Shown here: positions 1-7,028 of the stretch, piece by piece
How the letters are laid out: every line of letters starts with the position of its first letter
Numbering within the stretch: the stretch's first letter is position 1
Assembly: GCA_934555895.1 (NCBI GenBank)
Contig: CAKTFH010000047.1
Location: 1-7,085 of the forward strand
Direction: 5' to 3'
Length of the DNA: 7,085 nucleotides
Origin: an uncultured Muribaculaceae bacterium
GTDB taxonomy: Bacteria > Bacteroidota > Bacteroidia > Bacteroidales > Muribaculaceae
Program-made: the position numbers and the translations under genes
Notes under the pieces: model-generated
What the model was told of the DNA's origin: nothing
Databases searched by the model: none
The model's input: the letters and a program-made list of their open reading frames with translations, nothing else

Positions 1-2356
1 CGCGTTGGCGCCTGCCTGCGCCAGATTGTTCCGGTCTCTTTGGATCCCCGGAAGGTTCAAATTCAGTAAATTTAGTGCTTTCATGGAAAGCATGAGGGCG
101 CCCGGTATCAGGATCAAGCCAATGCTCTGTCACCCAAATTGTCCAACTCCAAATCGCAGTCGAAGTATCTTTACCTGTTATCGCAAGAACAACATTGCCC
201 TGAAGCATACTTTGGGAATTCACCTTGAACTTAACATAATAATTTCCATCAGTATGTTTAAACAAAGATACATCCGAAACCGCATTATAAACATCAGCCC
301 ATACAAGAACCGCCTGATGAGTATTATTCAATGGGATCCAGGGACTTTGAATTGCTTTGTTGTCATAGCCTACAAAAGTCGGAAGGTATTCATATGTCAC
401 ACGAGTAGAAGTTTCTTGACTTGAAGGCAATGAACCACTACGCCCAGGGTTATAGGCAGCTACATTATCAGCACCATTTTTAATAGCATTTCCATAAACG
501 GCAGGCAAAACATACCATCCTCCGCGGTCAACTACATAAGTGTTTGCAGTATTGCGACTAAGTCCACCCTCGCTTCCAAGATTAGAACATGTGGATAAAT
601 CCCAGGGATTACTTTCAGAATTGTTATCATAAGGATCAGAATCTTGCATATCACGATCACCCTTCCAATTAGATACAGCATGGTGAGCTGCAAAACGGAA
701 ACGCTTGATTTCACCATTTGCATTATCCGAACCTTCCCCTTTGAGAGCAGACCTATCCTCAATCCATTCTTCATTAGGAAGGTCTCTATTTTCTATGTAA
801 TAACCGGGGTCTTTTAAAATATCAGCAACGGGCCTGGTAATTGGCTCACCAACTTTTTGAGGACTCTCATACTGCTTGATCGGCTCATCACCATAACTGG
901 CTTCCCAAGGGAGAAGCTCGATCCTGCTATGATTATTTGCTCTATAACGGTAACTTTTCACGTGGAAGTGAGCTTTTTCCTCAAATTTGTCAAACTCAGG
1001 ATTCATCGGCGCATAGACAAAAATCATGTTTGCACTATCGTTCCATGCATGATCATTCCCATCCTCATCAGAGAAATGCTTGTTTATGGATAAATCAGTG
1101 TTGTGGTTGCCGATGACATCGAAGACATATACCCAGTTGTCGGCGGTGGAGGAGATGGTGTAGATGTATTCGTGGCCGGGGAGCCACTCGTCTACGCCGT
1201 TGGCCTTGATTTTACCGCGGAGGATCACGGTTTTCTTGTCTCCGAAATTGGGGTCATCGCGGGTGATTGTCACGATGATTTCGGCATTGTCGGGGATAGC
1301 CTGGGGTATGAGCATGAAGGTTTTCTCCGGCATCTTGCCATCAATGGAGATGTCGTGGGTATCATCACCCGGCTTGATTTCCTCTGATGTCTGCTTAAAT
1401 GCGAAGGCGAAATCCTGAGAGTAGGCGGCATCACCGGTCTTCAGGTCGCGGTGATTGCTCCAGGCGATAGTGCCCTGCCAGGGGTCGGTGGGCTCGTCGG
1501 GGTTTGGGTCTACGGGGTTGTCTGCGTAGGTGTACACGCAGTCGGCGGTGCCGTAGACACCGGAAATCTTTATGTTGTCGATGGTGCCGTTGGCTACATC
1601 GCGGATGGCGAACTTGATTGCCGACAGGGCGTGGTGAAACTGCAGGGGCGCCTTTCCGGCATCGCTGCCGGCTTTGTTGCACTTGCTTGCGGCGATAAGG
1701 AGGTCGGTCTGCGCCTCGGCGTCCTTGTTTTTGCTATCGCCTGTGGAGGTCTTGGCAGAGTAGCTGAAGCTCATGGTGTTGTCGCCGAGAGCGAGGCTCT
1801 GGATACTGCTGTATTCAGCGGCGGGTGCCACGGCATGGAATGCCAGCACCTCCTCTATGGGCCAGTAGCGGGTTTTGTAGGGTTGCCAGGTGGTGTTGTC
1901 GCCGGTTACCTGCTTTGCCGTAGACCACTCGATGAACTCCTCTTCGGGGTTGTCGGCGAAGCGGGCATGCACAAGGAAATCCTTGTGGATGTTTATGAGG
2001 TCCTGCACGCTCTCCACCTGAAGGCCGCGCGAATGCACGCCCCCTTTGGGAGTGTCGGGCTGCGAGGTCTCGGGGTTGAAGCCCACCTCGTCGGCGTCGT
2101 AGGTGTGGAGATAGAGTTTCTCCTCACCCGACTCATCGCCGAGCAGCAGGGGTTCGTAGAGGGGCTTTGAGCCGCCTCGGGCAAGCTCGGGCAGAGGCTC
2201 GCCTTTGCTGACTGATGTGGCGAAGCTCACCACATCGGGGTTCACCGCCGTGGTGGAATCGCTTTCGAAATAATCGTCGACACAACCGCTAAGCATGACA
2301 AGCATCAGCGGAAGCACCGGAAATATATGGAGTATTTTCTTCAGGAAGCTGTTCAT
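1..2356 (-). CDS. large fimbrillin-family lipoprotein, probable fimbrial tip/adhesin subunit (3' end beyond window)
   Basis: Hand translation from the ATG at 2356-2354 gives 785 residues without a stop, still open at base 1, so the C-terminus is missing. Residues 1-24 are a lipoprotein signal peptide with lipobox MLSGC and lipid Cys25. Residues about 26-415 look like fimbrillin (Mfa_like_1-type) modules: PLQFHHALSAIKF at 237-249, then DNIKISGVYG, then LIPQ (349-352) and LPGHEYIYTI (392-401). The C-terminal part has traits of long Bacteroidales fimbrillin proteins: HVKSYR (465-470), TANTYVV...VYGNAIKNG (603-628), QGNVVLAI (719-726) and IWSWTIWVTE (735-744). No von Willebrand A MIDAS motif is visible, so it is not an Mfa5-type tip. 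It is last in the cluster and starts 39 bases after the accessory gene. Composition shifts from GC-rich to AT-rich near residue 420. The tip/adhesin role is inferred from size and position. Confidence 0.85.
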   Translation of the reverse strand, partial: MNSFLKKILHIFPVLPLMLVMLSGCVDDYFESDSTTAVNPDVVSFATSVSKGEPLPELARGGSKPLYEPLLLGDESGEEKLYLHTYDADEVGFNPETSQPDTPKGGVHSRGLQVESVQDLINIHKDFLVHARFADNPEEEFIEWSTAKQVTGDNTTWQPYKTRYWPIEEVLAFHAVAPAAEYSSIQSLALGDNTMSFSYSAKTSTGDSKNKDAEAQTDLLIAASKCNKAGSDAGKAPLQFHHALSAIKFAIRDVANGTIDNIKISGVYGTADCVYTYADNPVDPNPDEPTDPWQGTIAWSNHRDLKTGDAAYSQDFAFAFKQTSEEIKPGDDTHDISIDGKMPEKTFMLIPQAIPDNAEIIVTITRDDPNFGDKKTVILRGKIKANGVDEWLPGHEYIYTISSTADNWVYVFDVIGNHNTDLSINKHFSDEDGNDHAWNDSANMIFVYAPMNPEFDKFEEKAHFHVKSYRYRANNHSRIELLPWEASYGDEPIKQYESPQKVGEPITRPVADILKDPGYYIENRDLPNEEWIEDRSALKGEGSDNANGEIKRFRFAAHHAVSNWKGDRDMQDSDPYDNNSESNPWDLSTCSNLGSEGGLSRNTANTYVVDRGGWYVLPAVYGNAIKNGADNVAAYNPGRSGSLPSSQETSTRVTYEYLPTFVGYDNKAIQSPWIPLNNTHQAVLVWADVYNAVSDVSLFKHTDGNYYVKFKVNSQSMLQGNVVLAITGKDTSTAIWSWTIWVTEHWLDPDTGRPHAFHESTKFTEFEPSGDPKRPEQSGAGRRQR

Positions 2357-2395
2357 GATTATATATAGTGGTCTCAAGGAGTGAGAGAAAATTTA

Positions 2396-3541
2396 CTATT
2401 CAAGATCGATGTGCACCTTGCCGCCGAACCGCCATTTATGCACAGAGACGCGGAACTCGAGCTCCTTCAGGTCGATTATGAACTGATAATCGTGGTTGCG
2501 CACAAGGGTATTGTAGAGCTCGCCTGTAGGCTGGCCATCGACATAGTCGCGCAGATATATCTTGCCTGAGAAGCGGTGCTTCTGCTCACCTTCGGCCGGG
2601 GTGCGGGTGGTCTCAAGGGTGACGGTGAAACTGAGCGGACCTCCGTCGGCTTCCGCCGGGCATGTGCGCTCAGGCAGATAGCTGATGAACTTGCCGTTTT
2701 CCGTAGACCTGCGGAATTCGGGCCGATACAGCTCCGTATCCGAAGAAATATAATACGGATTGAAGCAGCCGTCGACGAGGAGGTCTTTGGTTTTGGCCAC
2801 AGTGCTTGCGCCTGTGGGCAGAGTGTTGGCTACCGAGGTATATGAGGCCTGGTCGGGCACCACACTCACGATTCTGAAATCGGAAGCGATATCCTCATGG
2901 AGCTCCACCGAAATCTTGGGCACGGAGCGGAGCAGCACAAGCTCGTCGGGCACCACGTTGGCATCCTGCTCGGCATCGGCTTTGGTAGGCTGTAGCTTGA
3001 AGTCAGTCACACTCACCACACCCCACATGGGGATGAGGCCCTGGGTGTAGAGCTCGGTGATGCTGTAGGGATTGTCGCCGAAAGGATATGTGTCGGGGGT
3101 ACGGGCGGCGGGATAGTTGGCCAGGGCCACCACGCGGCCGGTGAGGGAATATGTCTGGCCGTCGGGGTTGAGGATAGCAACACGGCCCGGTTCGGTGATT
3201 TTTGCAGTGTATACTACTGAGCCTGAAGGTGTGGCTGTGCCGCGCTCGGGGAGGAGTTCTATAGTGATGCCATTGGCAATAAGATAGAAGCGCAGCGAGC
3301 CGATTACGGTCTCGCTCGGGAGCGCAGCCTCAGGGTCGTAAGGGTCTCCCCATGTGTTGGCTCTGGCTGCGGGGCTGCGCCGCGGGCGCTCCACCGTCTG
3401 CGATTCAGTGCGGAGTGTGATTTTCAGGCTGCATTCTCCCGGCACGGGTGCAGCGGGCGGTGCGGGCTCATCGACAGCCGTCGACGAGCACCCCGTCAGG
3501 AGCAGGCTAAGAGCCAGAAGTATGTAGTGAAATATCTTCAT
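2396..3541 (-). CDS. minor fimbrial accessory subunit, lipoprotein (FimA/Mfa-superfamily fold)
   Basis: This 381-residue protein starts at the ATG at 3541. The frame is open upstream to 3643, but only this start puts a proper lipoprotein signal (MKIFHYILLALSLLLTGC, Cys18) at the N-terminus and avoids overlap with the anchor gene. Visible family traits are a Pro/Ala linker (26-35), IPMWGV (170-175), LLRSVPKISVEL (203-214; similar to the R-A-x-A-K-I strand of fimbrillins), FISYLPERTC (285-294), and the C-terminal RNHDYQFIID (348-357) followed by a V-x-V-x-x-W strand (FRVSVHKW, 363-370). RNH-x-Y near the C-terminus is typical of minor and major fimbrial subunits of Bacteroidales. Its position after the anchor gene resembles the mfa3/mfa4 or fimC-E accessory genes, but I cannot say which is the true counterpart. 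It is probably an adaptor between shaft and tip. It begins 32 bases after the anchor gene stop. Confidence 0.8.
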   Translation of the reverse strand: MKIFHYILLALSLLLTGCSSTAVDEPAPPAAPVPGECSLKITLRTESQTVERPRRSPAARANTWGDPYDPEAALPSETVIGSLRFYLIANGITIELLPERGTATPSGSVVYTAKITEPGRVAILNPDGQTYSLTGRVVALANYPAARTPDTYPFGDNPYSITELYTQGLIPMWGVVSVTDFKLQPTKADAEQDANVVPDELVLLRSVPKISVELHEDIASDFRIVSVVPDQASYTSVANTLPTGASTVAKTKDLLVDGCFNPYYISSDTELYRPEFRRSTENGKFISYLPERTCPAEADGGPLSFTVTLETTRTPAEGEQKHRFSGKIYLRDYVDGQPTGELYNTLVRNHDYQFIIDLKELEFRVSVHKWRFGGKVHIDLE

Positions 3542-3553
3542 CTGAATGTTAAA

Positions 3554-3573
3554 GTGTGTGTCGTTGTGTGTGT
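3554..3573. repeat. short GT/CA dinucleotide runs between anchor and accessory genes
   Basis: Two runs of alternating G and T (3554-3561 and 3565-3573) fill most of the 32-base gap between the anchor gene stop and the accessory gene start. They leave no room for a Shine-Dalgarno element. The runs are only four to five units long, so slippage would be modest. Confidence 0.5.
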
Positions 3574-4785
3574 TTAAAGAGAGATGTTTTCTATGCGTTT
3601 GCTCCACGAGAGGAGGTTGATGCGTATGTCGCAGTAAGCCCACTGGTCGCCCTTGAGCAGGAAGTCGAGGTGGTAGTCGTACTCGCGGTCGAGATATTCC
3701 TGCGGGGCATAGTTGGCGAGCTCGTAGGCTGTGCGGCCCTCCGAAAGGAGGTGGGTGAGGTTCATCTCGGCCACTGTCTTGCCGCTCTCGCGATGGGTGA
3801 TGCGGAGCACGGCGCCCTTGGAGGCGTTAGCGGGATCGATAGCGAGGCGGTTGAACATCACATTATAATGTGCCGTGCGCTGCAGCACTGCGGCCTTCGA
3901 CTCAGGGCGTCCCTGGTCGGGCTGCACACCGTTTTCGTCGAAGCGTGTTGTCCAGCTCTCATATGGAGTGTAGAGCAGTGTGGGGCCGTCGAGCACCTCG
4001 TTGTCGTGGCCGAGTGAACCGTTGGCCTCTACTATCTCCACGGCATAGTCCTGATGGAACATGTTGTCGGGGTCGTCGATCTGGCGCAGGGTGAGGTCGA
4101 GATGCTTTGTGTCGCGCACCATCGACACCGTGGCGTAGGTGGCCATGTTGTCGGTCACGGTCACCAATTGGTCCTCCAGGGGGTATACCGAGTAGGGGCG
4201 TGCGGTAGTGTGCATCGGAGGCACATCGCGGCCGTCGTCGGGAGTGTAGCTCATCACCTTGAGGGTGTGCCAGAGTATGTCGAGGCCATCCGGGCCGTGC
4301 TCCACGGGGTAAAGGTCGGTGCCCTCCACGGGCGAGGCGGCATGGTCGAGGTGAATCTTGAGGTCGGTGGCCGAGGGACCCTCCTCGCGGCGGTATTTTG
4401 CGCCGGGGGCGGCCAGGGCGTCATCCCAGTCCTTGTGCATGGCCACAGCCAGCAGGCGGTAACGGCCGGGGGCGAGCTCGCCGGGGTTGAAGTGGATGGT
4501 GTAGCCGTAGTTTCTCAGCGGGGTGAAGTCGGCGGCGTTGCTCACCGAGCGCTCGGCAACCTTGTGGCCCTGCTCGTCGTAGACATAGAGCTTCACATGG
4601 CCCACATGATCGCGGAACATGTCGGCTCGCTGTGTATTGTAATCGTAGACAAACCGCACATACAGGCCGGTGGGGCAATCGGTCACATCGTCCTCGATCA
4701 TGGTGCACGAGGTGGCCGCGCCGCCGAGGGCCATGGCAGCCACCGCGGCTACTGCAGAGAGTATGTTATGAAAGAAACGGTTCAT
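3574..4785 (-). CDS. mfa2: FimB/Mfa2-family fimbrial anchor subunit, lipoprotein
   Basis: This is a 403-residue protein. I chose the ATG at 4785 because it is directly followed by a signal peptide (MNRFFHN, then an Ala-rich core) and lipobox ATSC with lipid Cys27. The in-frame extension to 4881 is not signal-like. The family hallmark is DCPTGLYVRFVYDYN at 36-50, the first strand after the conserved second Cys. Further traits are HVKLYVYDEQG (63-73), PGRYRLLAVA (106-115; the 'x-Y-x-L-x-x-W/A' strand), and the C-terminal YDYHLDFLL (369-377) then INLLSWSKRIENISL (389-403). In P. gingivalis, Mfa2 and FimB terminate shaft growth and anchor the fimbria in the outer membrane; the same role is inferred here. 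The gene symbol is a family-level call, not proof of orthology. It lies 392 bases downstream of the shaft gene and heads a tightly packed group with the next two genes. Coding is strongly GC-rich (42 of 60 bases in line 4321-4380). Confidence 0.93.
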   Translation of the reverse strand: MNRFFHNILSAVAAVAAMALGGAATSCTMIEDDVTDCPTGLYVRFVYDYNTQRADMFRDHVGHVKLYVYDEQGHKVAERSVSNAADFTPLRNYGYTIHFNPGELAPGRYRLLAVAMHKDWDDALAAPGAKYRREEGPSATDLKIHLDHAASPVEGTDLYPVEHGPDGLDILWHTLKVMSYTPDDGRDVPPMHTTARPYSVYPLEDQLVTVTDNMATYATVSMVRDTKHLDLTLRQIDDPDNMFHQDYAVEIVEANGSLGHDNEVLDGPTLLYTPYESWTTRFDENGVQPDQGRPESKAAVLQRTAHYNVMFNRLAIDPANASKGAVLRITHRESGKTVAEMNLTHLLSEGRTAYELANYAPQEYLDREYDYHLDFLLKGDQWAYCDIRINLLSWSKRIENISL

Positions 4786-4843
4786 ATCTGTGTCTTTCCA
4801 ATGTTTACGTTTAATGATGTTTGTCACCCGGTGAGAGGTGGAT

Positions 4844-4861
4844 TTCTGTATATTCTGTATA
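4844..4861. repeat. perfect tandem 9-base repeat upstream of the anchor gene
   Basis: The plus strand reads TTCTGTATA twice in a row (4844-4852 and 4853-4861); the minus strand reads TATACAGAA twice. It lies about 60-75 bases before the anchor gene ATG, in an AT-rich patch within otherwise GC-rich DNA. It may be a protein-binding site, part of an upstream promoter region, or a slippage product. Confidence 0.6.
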
Positions 4862-5026
4862 TATTGTAGAGCCCGCCGCAAGGGGGTGCCCTCGTTGATT
4901 GCGATTATAAGGAGCGTGGGCTGAACGGACAGAGCCTATGGCCCGCGCTGTGTGGCCGCCGCACAGGGTGGCTGTGCCGTTGGCCTTCCGGAAAGAGAGC
5001 CGGAGAGATAGAGGGTGGAGAGAAGA

Positions 5027-5080
5027 GATTTTAAGAAAATCCGCTGCCGCCTGCCGCAAGCCTTGTGACAGGCGGCAACG
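5027..5080 (-). terminator. 12-bp stem-loop plus AT-rich stem, candidate attenuator
   Basis: The arms 5080-5069 and 5053-5042 are complementary over 12 positions (core TGCCGCCTG/CAGGCGGCA) around a 15-base loop. The single non-Watson-Crick position is a U-G pair in minus-strand RNA but a C-A mismatch in plus-strand RNA, which favours function in the operon transcript. Immediately after comes GATTTT-CTT-AAAATC (5041-5027), a second perfect stem that also supplies a T-rich stretch. The layout fits a leaky terminator between the shaft gene and the anchor gene. Confidence 0.5.
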
Positions 5081-5128
5081 AATCAGAGAGTGTGTGTTTG
5101 GATGGGAACCGTAGCCGGTTTCCGGTTA

Positions 5129-5165
5129 TTTCACCGGGAGAGGCCGAGGCCTCCCCTCGATGAAA
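5129..5165 (-). terminator. strong hairpin 12 bases after the shaft gene stop
   Basis: Read as minus-strand RNA, the outer arms UUUCAUC (5165-5159) and GGUGAAA (5135-5129) pair over 7 bp with one G-U. Inside them GGGGAGGCC (5156-5148) pairs with GGCCUCUCCC (5145-5136) over 9 bp with one G-U, around a very short loop. No U-run follows, so it is not a textbook intrinsic terminator. It could be an mRNA 3'-end stabiliser or a pause site. Confidence 0.55.
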
Positions 5166-5177
5166 ATATCAGTAACT

Positions 5178-7028
5178 TTAGAGTTCGATGTTCTGCACGC
5201 GCTTAGCCCAGGCAAGAAGGTTGACATTGAACGAAAGCCATTTCTCAACTTCATTGTTATCATCGGGCTTATTGTTAAGCTCAAGATTGCCGATAACAGG
5301 CTCACCAAGCTTATTGATGGAAGTAACCTCAAGGTCGTACCAGTTGTTACGTACCATACCGTAGCGGCCGAGATAGTTCTGATTTGCAGTTTCACCGGTA
5401 CCATAAGCTGTCTCGGTGGTAAGCTGATTGCTACCGCTGGGAGTCCAGGGCGTCAGGTCGTCACCGAAGTGCTTGATCATGACAGCGTAGTAAGAAACAC
5501 CGTTTTTGTAATATGTGATTCCGTTCTCGGCATTGATGTTGGCGAGCTGAACAGCCGAGATAGTATTGTTGATGGGATAGTCAGTCCCGTCAATTGTGAT
5601 TGTCTTAAATGTAGGCATTGCGAGAATCAGCTTACCGTCAGTGGTTTCAGTCCAGTTAACATCAACATAATCCGTAATGTTATCCGTGGTGATAACGATA
5701 TTATAGGCCTTATCCGCAGGAAGCTGCTCTTTGATAGCCTGTGCTACCAACGGCAACAGAGCCTTGATGAGGTGGCTCTGGGCTTTTGCCTTTTCGTCGT
5801 AGAAAAGTCCGTTGACAACGTAGATGCCATCCTCACCTTCCTTGGTCTTGAAAGTAACCTTGAGAAGAGCGCGGGTTGTGTGCTCATAATCCATATCTGC
5901 TACAGGGAAGGTGTTCTCGTGGCAATACTGAGGATTGGCAGCGCCGGTAGCGCCCCAGACAGTTACTGCATCTTCATTAGATGCAAAAGAGAGGTTGCCG
6001 AAGTTTGCATCGGCAGGAACAGTACACCAATATGTGCGGAACAACTGAGTGAAGGGCTGGATTGCAGTCTGACCGATAGGATTGTGGCCTGCGAATCGGT
6101 AAGCATTGGTAGTGACACCCGCAGCCTTATAGGTCATATAAGTCAAGTCGCTACCCATGTTGCGAACCACGTAAGATCCATCTTTGGTATTGTCGAGAAT
6201 CCACTCTGTCTTCTCCACATTAAGAGAGTGAGGGCCGGATACGGCACTGTTTGAAAGAGTAACCTTGGCAACGGCACGCTCTACGAAGAACGAAGCTGCA
6301 GGAGCTGCCTCAGCCTCAGCCTCGGTAGGATAGAGCACATTCTGCGAAAGGCCGAAGTAAACCAGAGTCTGCACACCATCTGCAGTAGGCTGTGCGAAGC
6401 CACCCTGATTGACCGACACAGGTGCATTGGTCATGAAAAAGTTTGTAGCATTTTCACCTACTCCGGGAGTGTAGAGATTGTCTTTGGAAGTGTAAGCTAC
6501 GATATCGCTGAATTTTGTGGTAGATGCGACAGTGTTGCCAGCTATAGAAAGAGTTGAGAATTTACCGCCATCCCCGATTGTTCCTGTTGCGACATTGTCG
6601 TAGTTTAGCATTACCAGGCCATAAAGATTAGTATTGTCAGCAATACCCTGCACTTTTACAGTCTTACGGTAAGAAGTGGTGATGTTGCCGGCAGGTGTCT
6701 GATTGGTACCGGGGTAAGCAGTTCCGAGTGTGGCGAGGCTATATGCGGAGTGGAATACAGCATCAGCCTCTGGAGCAGCAGCATCCTTTGTGAAAAGAAG
6801 AAGCATGTTGTTGCTGTTTACAGCATATTCGTTTGCGGTACCGTCGTCGAAGTTATCGTTGGCACGGCCACCTCCTACGGGTGTTGTAGGCAGGTTTATG
6901 CCCACAGTGATATAACCGCTACCGTCGGCTGTCACATTTCCGCCATTGTTTCCGCCTTCGCCGGGGCCCTGGATGGGCTCGTCGGAGGAGCAAGCGGTGA
7001 ACATGGCCGGAGACTGTCTAACAACCAA
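5178..7028 (-). CDS. mfa1: Mfa1-family fimbria major (shaft) subunit, 5' end disrupted (no signal peptide)
   Basis: The frame gives 616 residues from a TTG at 7028, or 608 from the ATG at 7004; an in-frame stop lies at 7049-7047. Mfa1-family traits are abundant: YITVGINLP (39-47) ending in GGGR55, then NDNFDDGTANEYAV (57-70), MLLLF (75-79), FFVERAVAKVTL (247-258), YCHENTF (368-374), YLGRYGMVRNNWYDLEV (552-568) and the C-terminal NVNLLAWAKRVQNIEL. In P. gingivalis the shaft precursor is a lipoprotein cleaved after an Arg, which frees the groove for strand exchange; R55 is the natural candidate here, by inference. The lipobox-like MFTAC (Cys13) is present, but only eight residues precede Met9 and they are not hydrophobic. 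The signal peptide is therefore lost, replaced by the inverted repeat at 7010-7042. This may be an insertion, a recombination product or an assembly junction. As read, the product could not be exported. GC is near 50%, lower than in the next two genes. Confidence 0.92.
   Translation of the reverse strand: MVVRQSPAMFTACSSDEPIQGPGEGGNNGGNVTADGSGYITVGINLPTTPVGGGRANDNFDDGTANEYAVNSNNMLLLFTKDAAAPEADAVFHSAYSLATLGTAYPGTNQTPAGNITTSYRKTVKVQGIADNTNLYGLVMLNYDNVATGTIGDGGKFSTLSIAGNTVASTTKFSDIVAYTSKDNLYTPGVGENATNFFMTNAPVSVNQGGFAQPTADGVQTLVYFGLSQNVLYPTEAEAEAAPAASFFVERAVAKVTLSNSAVSGPHSLNVEKTEWILDNTKDGSYVVRNMGSDLTYMTYKAAGVTTNAYRFAGHNPIGQTAIQPFTQLFRTYWCTVPADANFGNLSFASNEDAVTVWGATGAANPQYCHENTFPVADMDYEHTTRALLKVTFKTKEGEDGIYVVNGLFYDEKAKAQSHLIKALLPLVAQAIKEQLPADKAYNIVITTDNITDYVDVNWTETTDGKLILAMPTFKTITIDGTDYPINNTISAVQLANINAENGITYYKNGVSYYAVMIKHFGDDLTPWTPSGSNQLTTETAYGTGETANQNYLGRYGMVRNNWYDLEVTSINKLGEPVIGNLELNNKPDDNNEVEKWLSFNVNLLAWAKRVQNIEL

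Larger units (their letters stand above)
4786..5177 (-). promoter_or_regulatory. 392-base structured leader between shaft and anchor genes
   Basis: No credible gene lies here; an 82-codon frame at 5059-4811 has no recognisable features. The stretch is rich in palindromes when read as minus-strand RNA: a strong hairpin just after the shaft stop (5165-5129), a 12-bp stem (5080-5042) followed by a small AT-rich stem, a smaller one at 4977-4961 (GCACAG/CTGTGC arms, 5-base loop), a 9-base tandem repeat (4861-4844), and an 11-base palindrome TCACCCGGTGA at 4834-4824. I see no good match to the Bacteroides promoter (TTTG near -33, TAnnTTTG near -7). A secondary promoter for the anchor gene therefore remains unproven. 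The likely role is partial termination or mRNA processing that lowers expression of the anchor and accessory genes relative to the shaft. Confidence 0.5.

Noticed and set aside
532..774. 80-codon minus-strand frame within the tip gene
   Set aside because: It is out of frame with the continuous 785-codon frame, which covers the same bases without a stop and carries family motifs.
1451..2170. 239-codon plus-strand open frame opposite the tip gene
   Set aside because: It mirrors the GC-rich half of the long minus-strand frame and shows no protein family trait.
4054..4869. 271-codon plus-strand open frame opposite the anchor gene
   Set aside because: The translation is rich in Gly, Val and His with no domain, as expected of the complement of GC-rich coding sequence.
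4811..5059. 82-codon minus-strand frame in the leader before the anchor gene
   Set aside because: It runs through the hairpins and the tandem repeat, has no signal peptide or domain, and its composition looks like non-coding leader.
5160..6254. 364-codon open frame on the plus strand opposite the shaft gene
   Set aside because: It lies wholly antisense to a gene with strong Mfa1-family motifs, has no recognisable domain or start context, and is explained by codon bias of the minus-strand gene.
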